Made by a program: the position numbers and the translations under genes
From: Conchocele bisecta
Taxonomy: Eukaryota > Mollusca > Bivalvia > Lucinida > Thyasiridae
DNA: 64,000 bases
Assembly (NCBI GenBank): GCA_029237695.1
Contig: CM055279.1
Location: 4,482,323-4,546,322, forward strand
Reading direction: 5' to 3'
Notes under the pieces: generated by a model
What the model was told of the DNA's origin: nothing
The model's database searches: none
The model's input: the letters and a program-made list of their open reading frames with translations, nothing else
Shown: piece after piece, positions 19,752-30,323 of the stretch
How positions within the stretch are numbered: the first letter of the stretch is position 1
Layout: each line of letters opens with the position of its first letter

Positions 19752-22700
19752 ATCAAGAGAGGTTCTGTATGTATTCCATCTGGTAACACGCGTCTTTTAT
19801 CGTAGTACGCCGAGAGTCCTAATTTTTGTTGACAGTACGTTTTCATAACGCCGTCTTTCATTTTAAATCCTCTATTTTGTGCTACATCTATAATGTGTTT
19901 TCCATCTTCTGTAGTTTCACTTAGTACTCGTTTATATCTATCCCAATTTAAATTGTTAGTTCTCTTGGACATTCCTTTCGCAGAGTTTTTATTAATTTTA
20001 ATTTGTTCCAAATTATCTTTAGAATTAAATTTTTCTACGAAATAACACTTACTAGATAACGCTATCGCCCTATCGCCGCTGAATTCCATTTTGAAAGTCC
20101 TGGCTCTCTTTCGCTCCATTTATCCCAAGCCAACCATTTCTTTTTTTCTTTTTCAAACTCGTCTAGTAAGTTAGGTCTAATCAATTCCTCTATCGTTTTT
20201 CCACTAACTCCTATATACATACTATCCGTGTCCATCTGTATTAATTCAAAGTCTTCTCTTTTTACGTATTTGTCTAGAAATTCGTAGTAAAATTCCAACA
20301 TTCTCAATTTAGCTAGTTGATAAACCGATATTCCACAGTGGAAGGGGCTCTTTATTGCACACCGGGGTTTTCGGGAAGATATTTCGTACGCATCTCCTAT
20401 CTCTTCCAAATCATCAAAGAATGCAGATCTTAACGCTTTGTCAACACAGGTTTCGTCTTGTGTATATGTCGTATTTAAATGTCTCTCTTTTGCCTCTATC
20501 ATTTTTCCACAACACGAATTGCCTAATAATTTCATTATATCCGCTACTGGTTTCTTATTTGGTTCTACATCGCCTGTTCGTCTTGCGGCTGTAACTTCTT
20601 TTGCGAAGCATTCGAAGGGTTTACCACTAATATAATCTATAACACGATGAACTCCCGTTATTTCTAGGCCGTGTTTTAAATACCATTTCAATAGTGGCGC
20701 GTACAGCAGTACTTTGGTGGCCGACATAGATCCCACCAATTTTTTTCCATTTCCTCTAGTTCTTCCAGTATCTTCCAAATATTTTATCGTGTGTTCTGGA
20801 ACCTCATCAACATCTACTTCTCTGTTTATAAAAAGTGGAGACATTTCAGAAAACTTATCTTTTAAGTTGTGTGGAACTTCTATATCCACCTCCGCAAACC
20901 CAAACCAGTCTCCAGATAAAACTCTTTTACAAAACTTTTTAATAAATTTAGGATTATGTGGGGTATCTATATGGTGTATAGTTTCTCTCCCACACGGCAT
21001 ATCTTTATTTAACGTAGATAAATATAACGCGTTTGCATCATACCCCAAAATAGCATTGCAAGGTTTGTTAATTTCATTTGATCCAAATGAGGAATTAGAT
21101 CTAATATTTGAAACACCGGCTTCTGCATAGCATGTAAATACGGTTGATGGACCCCCGACTAGAGCGTCTTTCATCACTTTGTATGTTTCTTCTTTTGGTG
21201 CATATAGAGCCCCCTCCGGTATAACCACCTTTATAGATTTGTGTTCTTTAATGGTTCCTCTCAATAAATATTGTATAGCCACATCCGGTAGTGTTACCGC
21301 ATCTTTGAAAATATCCACACCTCTGTGTTTATAAAATTCACACATTTTTTCCACCGCTTCTAGGAACGGTGCTGCATCTAAATCGTTATAATATTTCAAC
21401 CAATCTCTGAAAGTTTTCATATTCTTTTCTTTGAAAATTCTACGACATTTACTTAATTCTGTTTCATCTAGTAACATTTTCCCAGATAGTTTGGAATACC
21501 AATTCTCTATATCCGGTAGTCCTGGGTAATCCAGTTTGTCTGGAGAATCGAACCACTCGTAAGGAAAGAAAGATTTCTGTCCTTTGCATTCGTAGGCTTT
21601 TATCCAACTATCGTAACTTACACCAGGTCCAAGATAAAGTATTACATCAAGAAATCTAAACTCTGGAGTAAATAGAAATATTGTTGCGTTTGCACGTTTT
21701 CCGACCATTACTTTCTTTGTTGTTGATGCCAGTTCGCCTACTAGGTATTTCTTTATTAAGTTTATATCGTACTTACTGCTGTTAAAACCTATAACCGGTA
21801 CTTGCTCTATCCACTGTTCGATCTTGGCGATTTGGATTTTACGTAAATGTTCTGTATTAAACCCATATCTTGACCACATTTCTTCTCTTATAGCTTTTCC
21901 CCTGACTTTCAAATCTTCTACGAATTTTTCTATAAGTTTTGCAGGATCTTTATCACAAAATGAGTTACTGTTCCCGAGAAAATTATCTCCTATACTAACG
22001 CTTACCGGAACGTGCTCAGCTTCGTACTCTAAACTATTACCTAGCGTTTTAAATTCTGGGTTGAGATACGCCTCAAAATCATATACTATCTGATATGGAT
22101 AAAGAGTAGTGTCGCAACCGATCTTTATATCTTTACCCGTTCTTTGGAATTCGCATTCCCACATAACTACTAGGTTGAATTCTTTGCTTCTTCTAATAAA
22201 TGTATCTCTTCTCATAGTGGATGCGCGTTCTTTTTTTCTATGCTTTGCATGAATCTCGCACCCGTGCCAGTAACAGCCGTGATATTGATATACGGTATTG
22301 TTTTCTTGGCAGTATCCATCTACTGGAGCTCCTAAAATCCATCTTTCACCCCAGTGTCCGCACTGTTCGTGGTGAATGTGAATTCCCTCCCGTTTTTCCA
22401 CAGAATACATCCAATCGATCGCCCCATAACTGTTAGAACTTTTTGGGTAAAACGCTTTCTCGAACGACGAACGCGGGCGCTCTAAATAATTACCATCACA
22501 TACTATTTTTGTCTCACCTTTCATACATTTTGGTCCGTGTCTCTTCATATTACTCGCTTTCGTGAATTTCTGTTTGCAATTATCGCAGGCGTAAATTTTA
22601 GATAGGTTTTTAAGGTTTTTATCAGAAATGCGTGATTATTAATCAGTCCTATTGTCATTGGTTTATTACCTATTTCCTTGTAGTGTGCTGGCACCTTTTT

Positions 22701-23540
22701 CAACCACCATCACGTCACATTCGGTCGGTTGATATACTTCTATACCGATTTTAAAAAACTCTTCAACCTTTTTCAGGTCTGAAAAAGGAATTGGTGAAAC
22801 CACATTATTACCGAAATATTGCTTACTAAATTCTCTCGCTTTGTCCGTACATCTGTCGGGTCTGTTACCTGTCATATGCATCGCTAAACATCTGAACAGA
22901 CAAAGGTCGTCATTATACTTATCTAAAGAATACATACCTTTTCTATTCCTCAACCATTTTGGAAGTTCTCCTCCAGCCGCTTCTTTGGATTGTAGTCCCA
23001 AATCTATTCCCCTACTGCCCTGTATTAACTTTACAAAAACCTCTACCCATCTTACAAACTTCCACTTTGTATTCGGTCTGTCTATTTTATCGGACATTAT
23101 TCGTGTTTGCTCCTTATCTGACAGCCATTTTTTAACGGTTTTCATTGATGATAGTGGTTCGCTACCACCGAGATTTTTGTGAAATATTAGAGTTATAGGT
23201 TTTCCATTTTTAGTTTCCTCCATATGTTCTAGCTTGTAAGAATATGAATATCTCAAATAAAAATTTGTTGTTAGATACGGAGCGAGTTTATCGGACATGC
23301 GTTCAGACTCGTTGATGTCAATGTTTTTACGAAAGGATAATGTAACTACCCGTCTTCCATTTTCTGCCTTTTCCAATGTTTCATCATGAGCCCCAATATT
23401 TCTTCACCTTTTTCCACTATCGCGCGAACTATAGATCTTCTCTTATTATTTGCTATTGGGTGACCTGTGTGTCTAATTTGGGACAAATTATTGGTACTTG
23501 AAGGTTTTATTACACTAGCCCTTAACCCCGCAATACTTTA
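19748..23540 (-). pseudogene. Protein-primed family-B DNA polymerase, several frameshifts
   Basis: This polymerase would copy the linear element from a terminal protein. The main frame (22548 down to 20062) carries exonuclease motifs 'YDFEAYL' (about 22070), 'GFNSSKYDINLI' and 'YNDLDAAPFLEA'. Polymerase motif A is 'YDANALYL' (21017-21043), motif B 'KLLGNSCCGK' (about 20500-20530) and motif C 'DTDS' (20221-20232). Upstream are a C2H2-like finger ('CDNCKQKFTKASNMKRH') and a nuclease-like 'VDGYC...YHGCYWHGC' block. A preceding segment (23376-22666) has 'NDDLCLFRCLAMH'. Frame breaks occur near 20090 (before the C-terminal 110 residues), around 22622-22665 (a ~40-nt stretch encoding 'GLINNHAFLI' is out of register on both sides) and near 23390. 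These lesions make a full-length product unlikely. Confidence 0.92.
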
Positions 23541-23747
23541 TTTTTGAATTATGTTACCAACTTCCTCTGCTAGTGAGAGGTCTTTAAAGGCTCCTCGTTT
23601 GTGGGCGCGGGTAAACCGCTTCATAAACGCCTCATTCTTTGTGGCGTTTATCAGATTTGTCAACCCCCTAACTCTCAACCGTTTACTATAAGTAATCCCT
23701 AGAGATTCGGCTTCTCTTCTCAAACTTTCGATTTCTGACGTTATCAT
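23538..23747 (-). CDS. Small basic helical protein, 69 aa, or polymerase N-terminus
   Basis: The ATG at 23747 gives a short basic protein ('LRREAESLGITYSKRLRVRG', 'KRGAFKDLSLAEEVGNIIQK') ending TAA at 23538-23540. The same frame stays open beyond that stop for about 50 more codons towards the polymerase. It may therefore be the polymerase's own N-terminal extension cut by a stop, rather than a separate gene. No domain recognised. Confidence 0.4.
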   Translation of the reverse strand: MITSEIESLRREAESLGITYSKRLRVRGLTNLINATKNEAFMKRFTRAHKRGAFKDLSLAEEVGNIIQK

Positions 23748-23862
23748 ATTTTCTGTAATATACTTTTGTATAACCTATGAAATTTATCTGTTCAATTGGT
23801 CGTGAAAACATTATGTTTTTTTCACTTCCAATTGAATATAAACATATACATATACATATATA

Positions 23863-24171
23863 ATGGAGTGTGAGACTTGTTGTAAGACGTTTACGCGTAA
23901 AGACTATCTACGAAGGCATCTAGCGAGACGTAGAAAAATTCCTTGTGTCCCCCCGCAATTTCAATGCCCCAGATGCCATTGTAAATTCGTTAGTGCCCAA
24001 ACTCTTTGTAGACATAAGCAACTACGCTGTCAGGTGGCTACAGGTGAACGTGGTAGACTAGAGCTGGTAGAATTAGTTGCTGATCTGCGAAATAAATTAG
24101 CTATATTGGAGGAGAAAAATGGGGTGTTGGAATATAAACTATCACTCGTGGCCACATTGAAATTGCATTAA
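23863..24171 (+). CDS. Small zinc-finger / coiled-coil protein, 102 aa
   Basis: Two Cys/His fingers: Cys3-Cys6-His19 with a later Cys28, and Cys35-Cys38-His51-Cys56 (C2HC-like). A leucine-rich helix of about 35 residues ('LVELVADLRNKLAILEEKNGVLE') with heptad spacing follows and suggests dimerisation. Such a protein probably binds nucleic acid. It is the last gene before the right terminal repeat, 8 bp from it, and is divergent from the polymerase side, so it could regulate element genes or bind the ends. No lesion seen. Confident about the fingers, unsure of the role. Confidence 0.65.
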   Translation: MECETCCKTFTRKDYLRRHLARRRKIPCVPPQFQCPRCHCKFVSAQTLCRHKQLRCQVATGERGRLELVELVADLRNKLAILEEKNGVLEYKLSLVATLKLH

Positions 24172-24179
24172 TTATTTTC

Positions 24180-24373
24180 TCAAAAATTCATAAATTTGCT
24201 GTCGGGAAAACATTATGTTTTTTTTCACGACCAATTTTTGATTTTTCGGGGGTGGTGGGGGACAATTTCCTCGTTAACCAATTTTTGATTTTTCGGGGGG
24301 TGGTGGGGGTATTATAGAGGGTTGTAAATGATATCACAGTAGGTGGTATCATTTTGACTCCCTATATACTACT
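24180..24373 (-). repeat. Polinton right terminal inverted repeat
   Basis: Complement of the left terminal repeat. It ends GACTCCCTATATACTACT and is followed by CATTGA, the probable target-site duplication. The copies differ mainly in the length of A/T and G/C runs, so the element is fairly young or the ends have been homogenised. Confidence 0.95.
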
Positions 24374-26179
24374 CATTGACACATTTTCCCGACATTGACA
24401 GGTTTATGTATATATATTTGTTTTCAAATGGTAAACCCATTATCAAAAATTCAAACCGACACACATTTAAAAATACATAGTAATGGATAATTTTGCCCTG
24501 AATGTTCTGTTGGCCACTGTTGGCCACTTACTAAATGAATATGCATGCTGTCGCGCGGGCATTAGTCACGCAAATAAAAACATATGAAGGAATCTACAAA
24601 GTACGGTTGATAAATGCGTACATTTATAAAATTTGAAGAAACTTATTATAAAAAAATCAGTACCGGCAGTAAATTCATAGACAGGATCGAGACGGGTAGC
24701 CCACACAATAACTTTTTTAAGCGGACACACCCAACAATATCTGCTCTCTCGGTGTGGGGGCAGTGGCGCGGCGGTGGGCAGCCGAGGGAGTGGGGTCAGC
24801 TCAGGATTTCCCCATAGACCTCCTACCTGCTAGTACGAGGTAGATGTACACAATGTCCGTCAGTCATATTGGCTACACAGGAAAACGTTCCTCCCGCTTT
24901 CTGAGATGTAAATTTAATTCCGAGTTTCGGGTATGTCATTTTCTCGATGACGTTACTTTTTATTCCTTGCGTGATTGACATGGTGCTACAAAAAGTGAGA
25001 TAAAACGAAAACTATGAAACATATTCGCATCAAAAAATGTAAAAAAGTGCAAATTGAAAATGTTGTCATTAAGGCCGGTTTTCACAGAGCGCGGCCCATA
25101 TATATGAACAAGGCTTAAGAAAATAACATGTTTACATGTTTACAATTGTAATTTTATATGCATTCTATGTATTTCTGCAGGATAACGATACTTCTCAAAT
25201 GATCATATGAACTTGCCACGACAATTTTGACGTTAGAGCCTTAAACAAATTATTTCATTTGTTATGATACGAGGTTGTGTCCGACCTAGGAAAAGCAGCT
25301 GTAATTCGATATTAGTTGCATAATGATGATAACAATAATTCTCAAATGAACATGTGCAATTTCTGCCCAAATATTCACATTTGCGTTAATAAAATCGCGG
25401 ATTTTGTTATGATACGAGGTCGTATCCGACCAAAGCTAAAAGCCTTGTTCATATGTATATAGAGTTATACCGATGAAAGCGGAAACAAGCCGAATGCCTG
25501 TGGACTGAGTGCGCGATATTCCACTATCAGAAACTATTGTATCGCATACCTGTGATTTTGGAAACACACAAGTTGTATCCAGTGAAGATTGGCGTTTACT
25601 TTTAACTAGAAACCGTTATGATTCGGTTATTGGCACGGAAACGTGGAAGCGTTCTGGTGCCGATGCTGCAATAGTTTGATCTACTAATTCCTAATTAGGA
25701 GATACTAAGTCCGAATTATGAGATATTAAGTCATAATTAGGAGATTCTAAGTCCGAATTAGGAGATAATACGTCCGTATTAGGAGATGCAAAGTCCGAAT
25801 TAGGAGATACTACTCATACCTTGTATTTTGAGAACTTAAGACTTACCATGCTGATGTATTCTTCCATTTTTCTCATGAAATCATACTTGGAAATTGGCAG
25901 TACTGTAGAATGGAAATTATTCTAAAATGCTGTGAAATAATACTTTTATTGAGAAAGAAGACACAATATAAAACGAATGCAGGCGACAATTTTCGTTTCT
26001 CGCATTCTAAGGGTTACTGTACTTCATAAGACTATCATGGAACCTCTCTAAACCGGACATCAAGGAAACATATGTGATCTTAGTTTTGATTGGTTTCTTG
26101 GTCATTTATCTCAGGTGATGATGTCTGTTCATGATCGCATAGCACACAACCATGGCAGAGAATGATCAAATGCGTGATT
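24374..26179. other. Repeat-derived host DNA, no gene
   Basis: 25070-25480 resembles the MITE at 33325-33560 (ends with AAGCCTTGTTCATA, and a GATACGAGGTCGT motif). 25680-25805 is a short array of TCCTAATTAGGAGATACTAAGT-like units behind a leader (GAAGCGTTCTGGTGCCGATG) also found at about 33580 and 47785. 25840-26013 is an uninterrupted piggyBac-like MITE, the empty-site counterpart of the one broken by the foldback element. No coding region. Confidence 0.6.
25840..26013. mobile_element. piggyBac-like MITE, uninterrupted paralogue
   Basis: Preceded by TTAA at 25836-25839 and ending ...CTAAGGG then TTAC, close to a TTAA target duplication. It has the same interior as 38074-38241 joined to 41016-41043 and the same right flank (CACTTCATAAGACTA-like). 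The terminal CCCTT is degraded to GACTT here. Confidence 0.6.
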
Positions 26180-26251
26180 TACAGTGAAACCTCTCTAAGC
26201 CGGACACCCTGGGGACCTCCCAGGGTGTACGGTCTTGAGAGGTTTCACTTT
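26180..26251. mobile_element. ~72-bp hairpin MITE
   Basis: Same family as 71-143. It forms the right end of a longer ~215-bp unit starting near 26038 (ACCTCTCTAAACCGGACATC), which recurs at about 41068-41282 and 41533-41745. Confidence 0.7.
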
Positions 26252-28123
26252 ATTTGTTTTACAACTAAGATGCTTATTGATTTTATATTTTAATGACTTC
26301 AAATAAATTGCCATGTATTCGTATAACAACCGTTAAAACTCCTTTAAGCACCTTACGGTTGGAAATGGCCGAACGTTATTGTTACATTTCCGTCAGCAGA
26401 ATCGTGTAATTTGAGCAGTATGCAGTACTTTCTGTACTGTGATCCATTCAAACAGCTGATGGCCTGGATACTGTGACCACCCATTTGAACAGTCTCTATG
26501 AGACGATTCAGAGTGAACACCTCACAGTAAAAGGGGTAAGCTGTAAGTCCGTCCAGGGCTTCCATACAATTATGATCTGTAGTGGCAGCAGATTATCACA
26601 TTTTCGGTGACATAATCGGCAACGGACGTCACTTGGTTTCTGATTGACCGAAAGGTCTGGTGGCAGCGAAAACAGTTCAGTTATTTCCCTTTATAAATCC
26701 ATTTATAGTTATCCGGTCCTATGTCGTATGTTTATTTGTTACTTAACACTGAGTACACACATTGATATTGCGAACAGACTAGCCTCCGATCAGACTGCAC
26801 AATGATCTGCGTCTACACTGGTTGCAATCACATTAATATGTGCGAAAATAAGAATCCGGCAATTAATGCAGTCCTGAATCAGATTAAGCAGATAGATTGG
26901 ATGATCTGGATCAACACTCGTCAAACAAACTAGAAGGGTTCCTGTTCACAACAATCGCCGCTACATTCAGTAATAAGGCCCTAAACTATACAATTGGGAC
27001 CGGATTTCTATAAATAAATTCAAAGGGAGATAACTAGCTACGATCCCTCATTCAGTCCAACAAGGGCTATGATACTAGAGCTAAATAAATGTCGCCCCAA
27101 CATTCACACCTTTCATCTGTGGCGAATTGTGTTGCGTTGTCTAACACGTCTGGACCTCCCGCTGATTCTGATCTGACCAGCGAGATAACATATATGTGGC
27201 TGTGACTGGAGAAATTGGGCTTATGGGATTTGTGACCAGTCTGGCTCCTGATCAAATAGTAATCTGATAATGATATAATTATGTTGCTTCTTGGAAGCTC
27301 ACGGGCATTTAATTGATGTAATACCGAACAGTGTAGATCATGATCAGACTGCGGATGCACAGGCAGATCTGGGTCTACACTGGTCGTAATGCCCATAGGC
27401 CCTATTTCCCCAGTCACAGCCACATATTAGCATCTGATGAAGTCTCTCATAGCATATACCAGGGCCCGACTCTGGTATAATCTCCCTTTATCGCATCGCC
27501 GTTTTTCGCCGATTATTATTCTGGAGAAAAAAACGCCTCATTTTCCGTAAATGAAGTCGGAAGTTGACACAAAATGCAGAATTGAATTCTGCATGAGCTC
27601 TGCGGGGTTTTATTTGGACAATTTTCGACATCATTTACGGAAAATATAATGGATTTTCGAAAGTAATATCGGCGAAATACGGCGATACAGCAACATGGTA
27701 AACAGAAATTAGAAACTAATCGCTAAAAGCTTAATCTTCGCCTGCGTGTGTCGGTGGCCCGGTGGAAGCGAATGGACGAAGATACGATAATTATCGTTTC
27801 TTCATGTCGAAGAAACGAAGCGACGAAGATTGAGAGTCGATACTTATCGCTTCTTCGTGGCTCAGACACGACGAAACTAACTAACAAGAAATGGCGTGGC
27901 GGCGGAACGAAGTGACGATACATAGTGTTTCTTTGTGGCGAAGAAACGAAGGAACGAAGAAACAAACAAAAAACAGCGTGGCAAAGAAACGAAGGAACGT
28001 AGATTAATGACATTAAACTTCGGCTCTTCGTTCTGTCTGGGCAAATGAACGATAATTAGTGTTATGTAGGCGTAAAAAGGCATGGCGAAGAAACGAAGAT
28101 TAAGGGAGTAAAATGAGTGTCTG
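26252..28123. repeat. Segmental duplication (partner of 43409-45020) with MITE
   Basis: 26562-28090 aligns with 43409-45020. It contains a MITE of the GTGGCTGTGACTGG family (27191-27427) and a region from 27740 of reiterated GAAGAAACGAAG words. A Tc/palindromic segment near 27480-27690 (ATTTACGGAAAAT/ATTTTCCGTAAAT) forms an inverted repeat. Open frames with Ser/Arg-rich translation come from the GAAGAAACGAAG repeats and are not genes. Confidence 0.7.
27191..27427. mobile_element. MITE, GTGGCTGTGACTGG family (best copy)
   Basis: Inverted termini: the left TATATGTGGCTGTGACTGG is matched by the right CCAGTCACAGCCACATATT. Imperfect complementarity runs about 60 bp inward through GACCAGT/ACTGGTC. 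No coding capacity. Partial copies: about 835-1060, 4495-4600, 28790-29310, 32585-32700, 33120-33215, 47085-47150, 50028-50130 and 61297-61765. Confidence 0.8.
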
Positions 28124-29900
28124 TACAGTGGAACCTCTCTAAGCCGGACAGCCTGGGAGGTCCCCGGGGTGTCAGGTTAATAGAGGCTCAACTGTAAATC
28201 GAAGTTTGTGATCACTCTGTGACACAGAAAATAGTTTAGAGTTTTGCGATCTTGAACGACATTACAGCATTACATTAGAGCGACATTACAGCAAAAATTC
28301 TTCAAATTAAATGCTCAGAATTTCACTATAATTAGGTTTACGATTTTGAAGCCATACCCTTTTGTGATTAATGAAATAGACCAATATCAACCATGGAACA
28401 TTCCATGTGAAACATCTAGGGCTGAACGGGTTGTTAAGTTATAACTTAAGACTGCTCGCTACGAGTACCTGTCGTTTGTTTTCGTCCTATTTTCAGCGCG
28501 ACGTACTTTACATGACACGTACTTATATAATAACAATATAATAATAAATATACATAATAGGTATCCTGCCCTGACGGTATAAAATGTAACTTATGACAAT
28601 GTTTTTCCTTTGTTCCTCAGTAAACTGTGAAACCAATCATTGTACAATGCGGGATCGTAGCTAGTTATTTCCCTTTGTACACCCATTTATAGAGATCCGG
28701 TCCTATGCTGTGTTTCATCGTTTATATCTTACTGAATAGCACACGTATTGAGTTTGTGAACAGAGTAGACCCAGATCAGACTGCACATCTGTCACATCTG
28801 TGCAGTCTGATCTGGGTCTACACTGATTTTGCAATGACATTAATAAGTGTGAAAAGATGAATCTGGAAAATAATGCAGTCCCGGATCAGATTGCGCAGAT
28901 ATGTAAGATGATCTGGATCAACACTAGTCGAAATCACTATAATTACTCCTTTTCATAACAATTTATGATATATTCGCCATTTATACAAGAAATAAGACCC
29001 TAAACAACTCAATTTGGACCGGATTTCTGTAAATAAATTCAACGGGAGATAACTAGCTACAATCCCTCATTGTAATTTGGGCCGTTTGTCTCCAGATTCG
29101 TTATATATCGCTGTGAATGGAGAAATGTGGCAACCGCGCAGTCTGGTCAGGATCTGCACTGTTCACTATTCCACCAATCCAACACCCGTCATGCTTCTAA
29201 CAAGCAATATAGGTTGTTCGTTATCAGGCTACAGGAGTGACCTATTTGATCAGGTGCTACACTGGTCACACATCCCCGTGATAGGCCACAATTCTCCAGC
29301 CACAGCCACATAAAGGTTAGAAGACACCAAATGGTGCGAAATCGCACAGGGTGTATGCAAAAGTAGTCCGGTATAAAAATATAGTGCGGGTGTTTTGAGG
29401 TCACAGACACCGTTTGCTTGCAAATATTGATCCATTACTACCCAGTTTCACTTGAGGAACATTTTGGGGTGCCTTTAACACCAGTTTTCAGCATATTTGT
29501 AGCATGTAAAAGAAAACACTGAACATGTTGGTCACTTGATGTAAACAGAGTTTCCGTGGCCAAAAAATGTACACAATATTGGAGGATATAACAAGGATGG
29601 ATTTGTCTTTCTTAGGAGTAAGTGAACCTATTGTTTAGTTCATGCAGAACCAGTACAGACTGGCTGCAAGTCATGTACAATGGGTCCCACATCATCCATA
29701 CGAATATTGAAAGTAGGAGAGACTGGCCTTATTGGATGGCATTCTGTTAAACTATATAGTAAAACTATTTGGTGGTGTCTAACCTAAACGATAGCGACAA
29801 GGAAGTGAATAACAACTACTGTCTGGTTTTGGGCAGGTTTCGTAAAACAGACAGTAAGTTGAGGTATGTTTGTAATCCGATAGCACCTCATTGCAATACA

Positions 29901-30140
29901 ATGTGGCTGTTCCTGGAGAAAATGGGCTTATGACACTTGTGACCAGTGTAGCTCCTGATCAATAGCATGATAACCATCTATATAGCTTGTTAGAATCATG
30001 ACATGTGTTACATTGATGGAAGGGCGAACATATCCTGAGCATATTCTGAGTGTGCGACCAGTGTAGATGCACAGGCTGATCTGGATCTACAAAAGACTCA
30101 AAACCAATAAGCCCCATTTCTCCAATGACAGCCACATATA
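29901..30140. mobile_element. MITE, GTGGCTGTGACTGG family
   Basis: Duplicate of 1701-1942, starting ATGTGGCTGTTCCTGGAG and ending ACAGCCACATATA. It lies about 180 bp upstream of the B-box gene start in both duplication copies, so it predates the duplication and could contribute promoter sequence. Confidence 0.7.
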
Positions 30141-30323
30141 TAGACGAGTTTAAACATTGAGTTATTCAGTGTTATCTGTTCAGTGCGAGGACTATATACG
30201 TACGTATATTAATTTATTGCATTATATTATTACATTATCTGTGTTAACACACTTTAAATAAATTACAAATATCCAAAATACATTTTCATATCGTTTTGAA
30301 AGTTTGATGAATTATATATAACC

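Larger units (their letters stand above)
7346..24373. mobile_element. Polinton/Maverick DNA transposon (17.0 kb)
   Basis: A complete virus-like transposon bounded by ~195-bp inverted repeats that begin 5'-AG, as known for Polintons. It encodes the Polinton hallmarks: DDE integrase (18729-19751), protein-primed family-B polymerase (complement of 19748 to about 23540), FtsK/HerA-type packaging ATPase (15802-16455) and a putative major capsid protein immediately upstream. Total length fits the usual 15-20 kb. The flanks read CATCGA on the left and CATTGA on the right, a probable 6-bp target-site duplication with one mismatch. On the left its last A is also the first base of the inverted repeat. 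Gene order is mixed-strand, with divergent pairs at 11794/11809 and 14473/14547 and a convergent pair at 19748/19751. Many genes are broken, so this copy is probably inactive. Confidence 0.96.

Noticed and set aside
27720..28083. Ser/Arg/Phe-rich minus-strand frames
   Set aside because: Produced by GAAGAAACGAAG repeats; the same occur in the paralogous repeat at 44516-44773.
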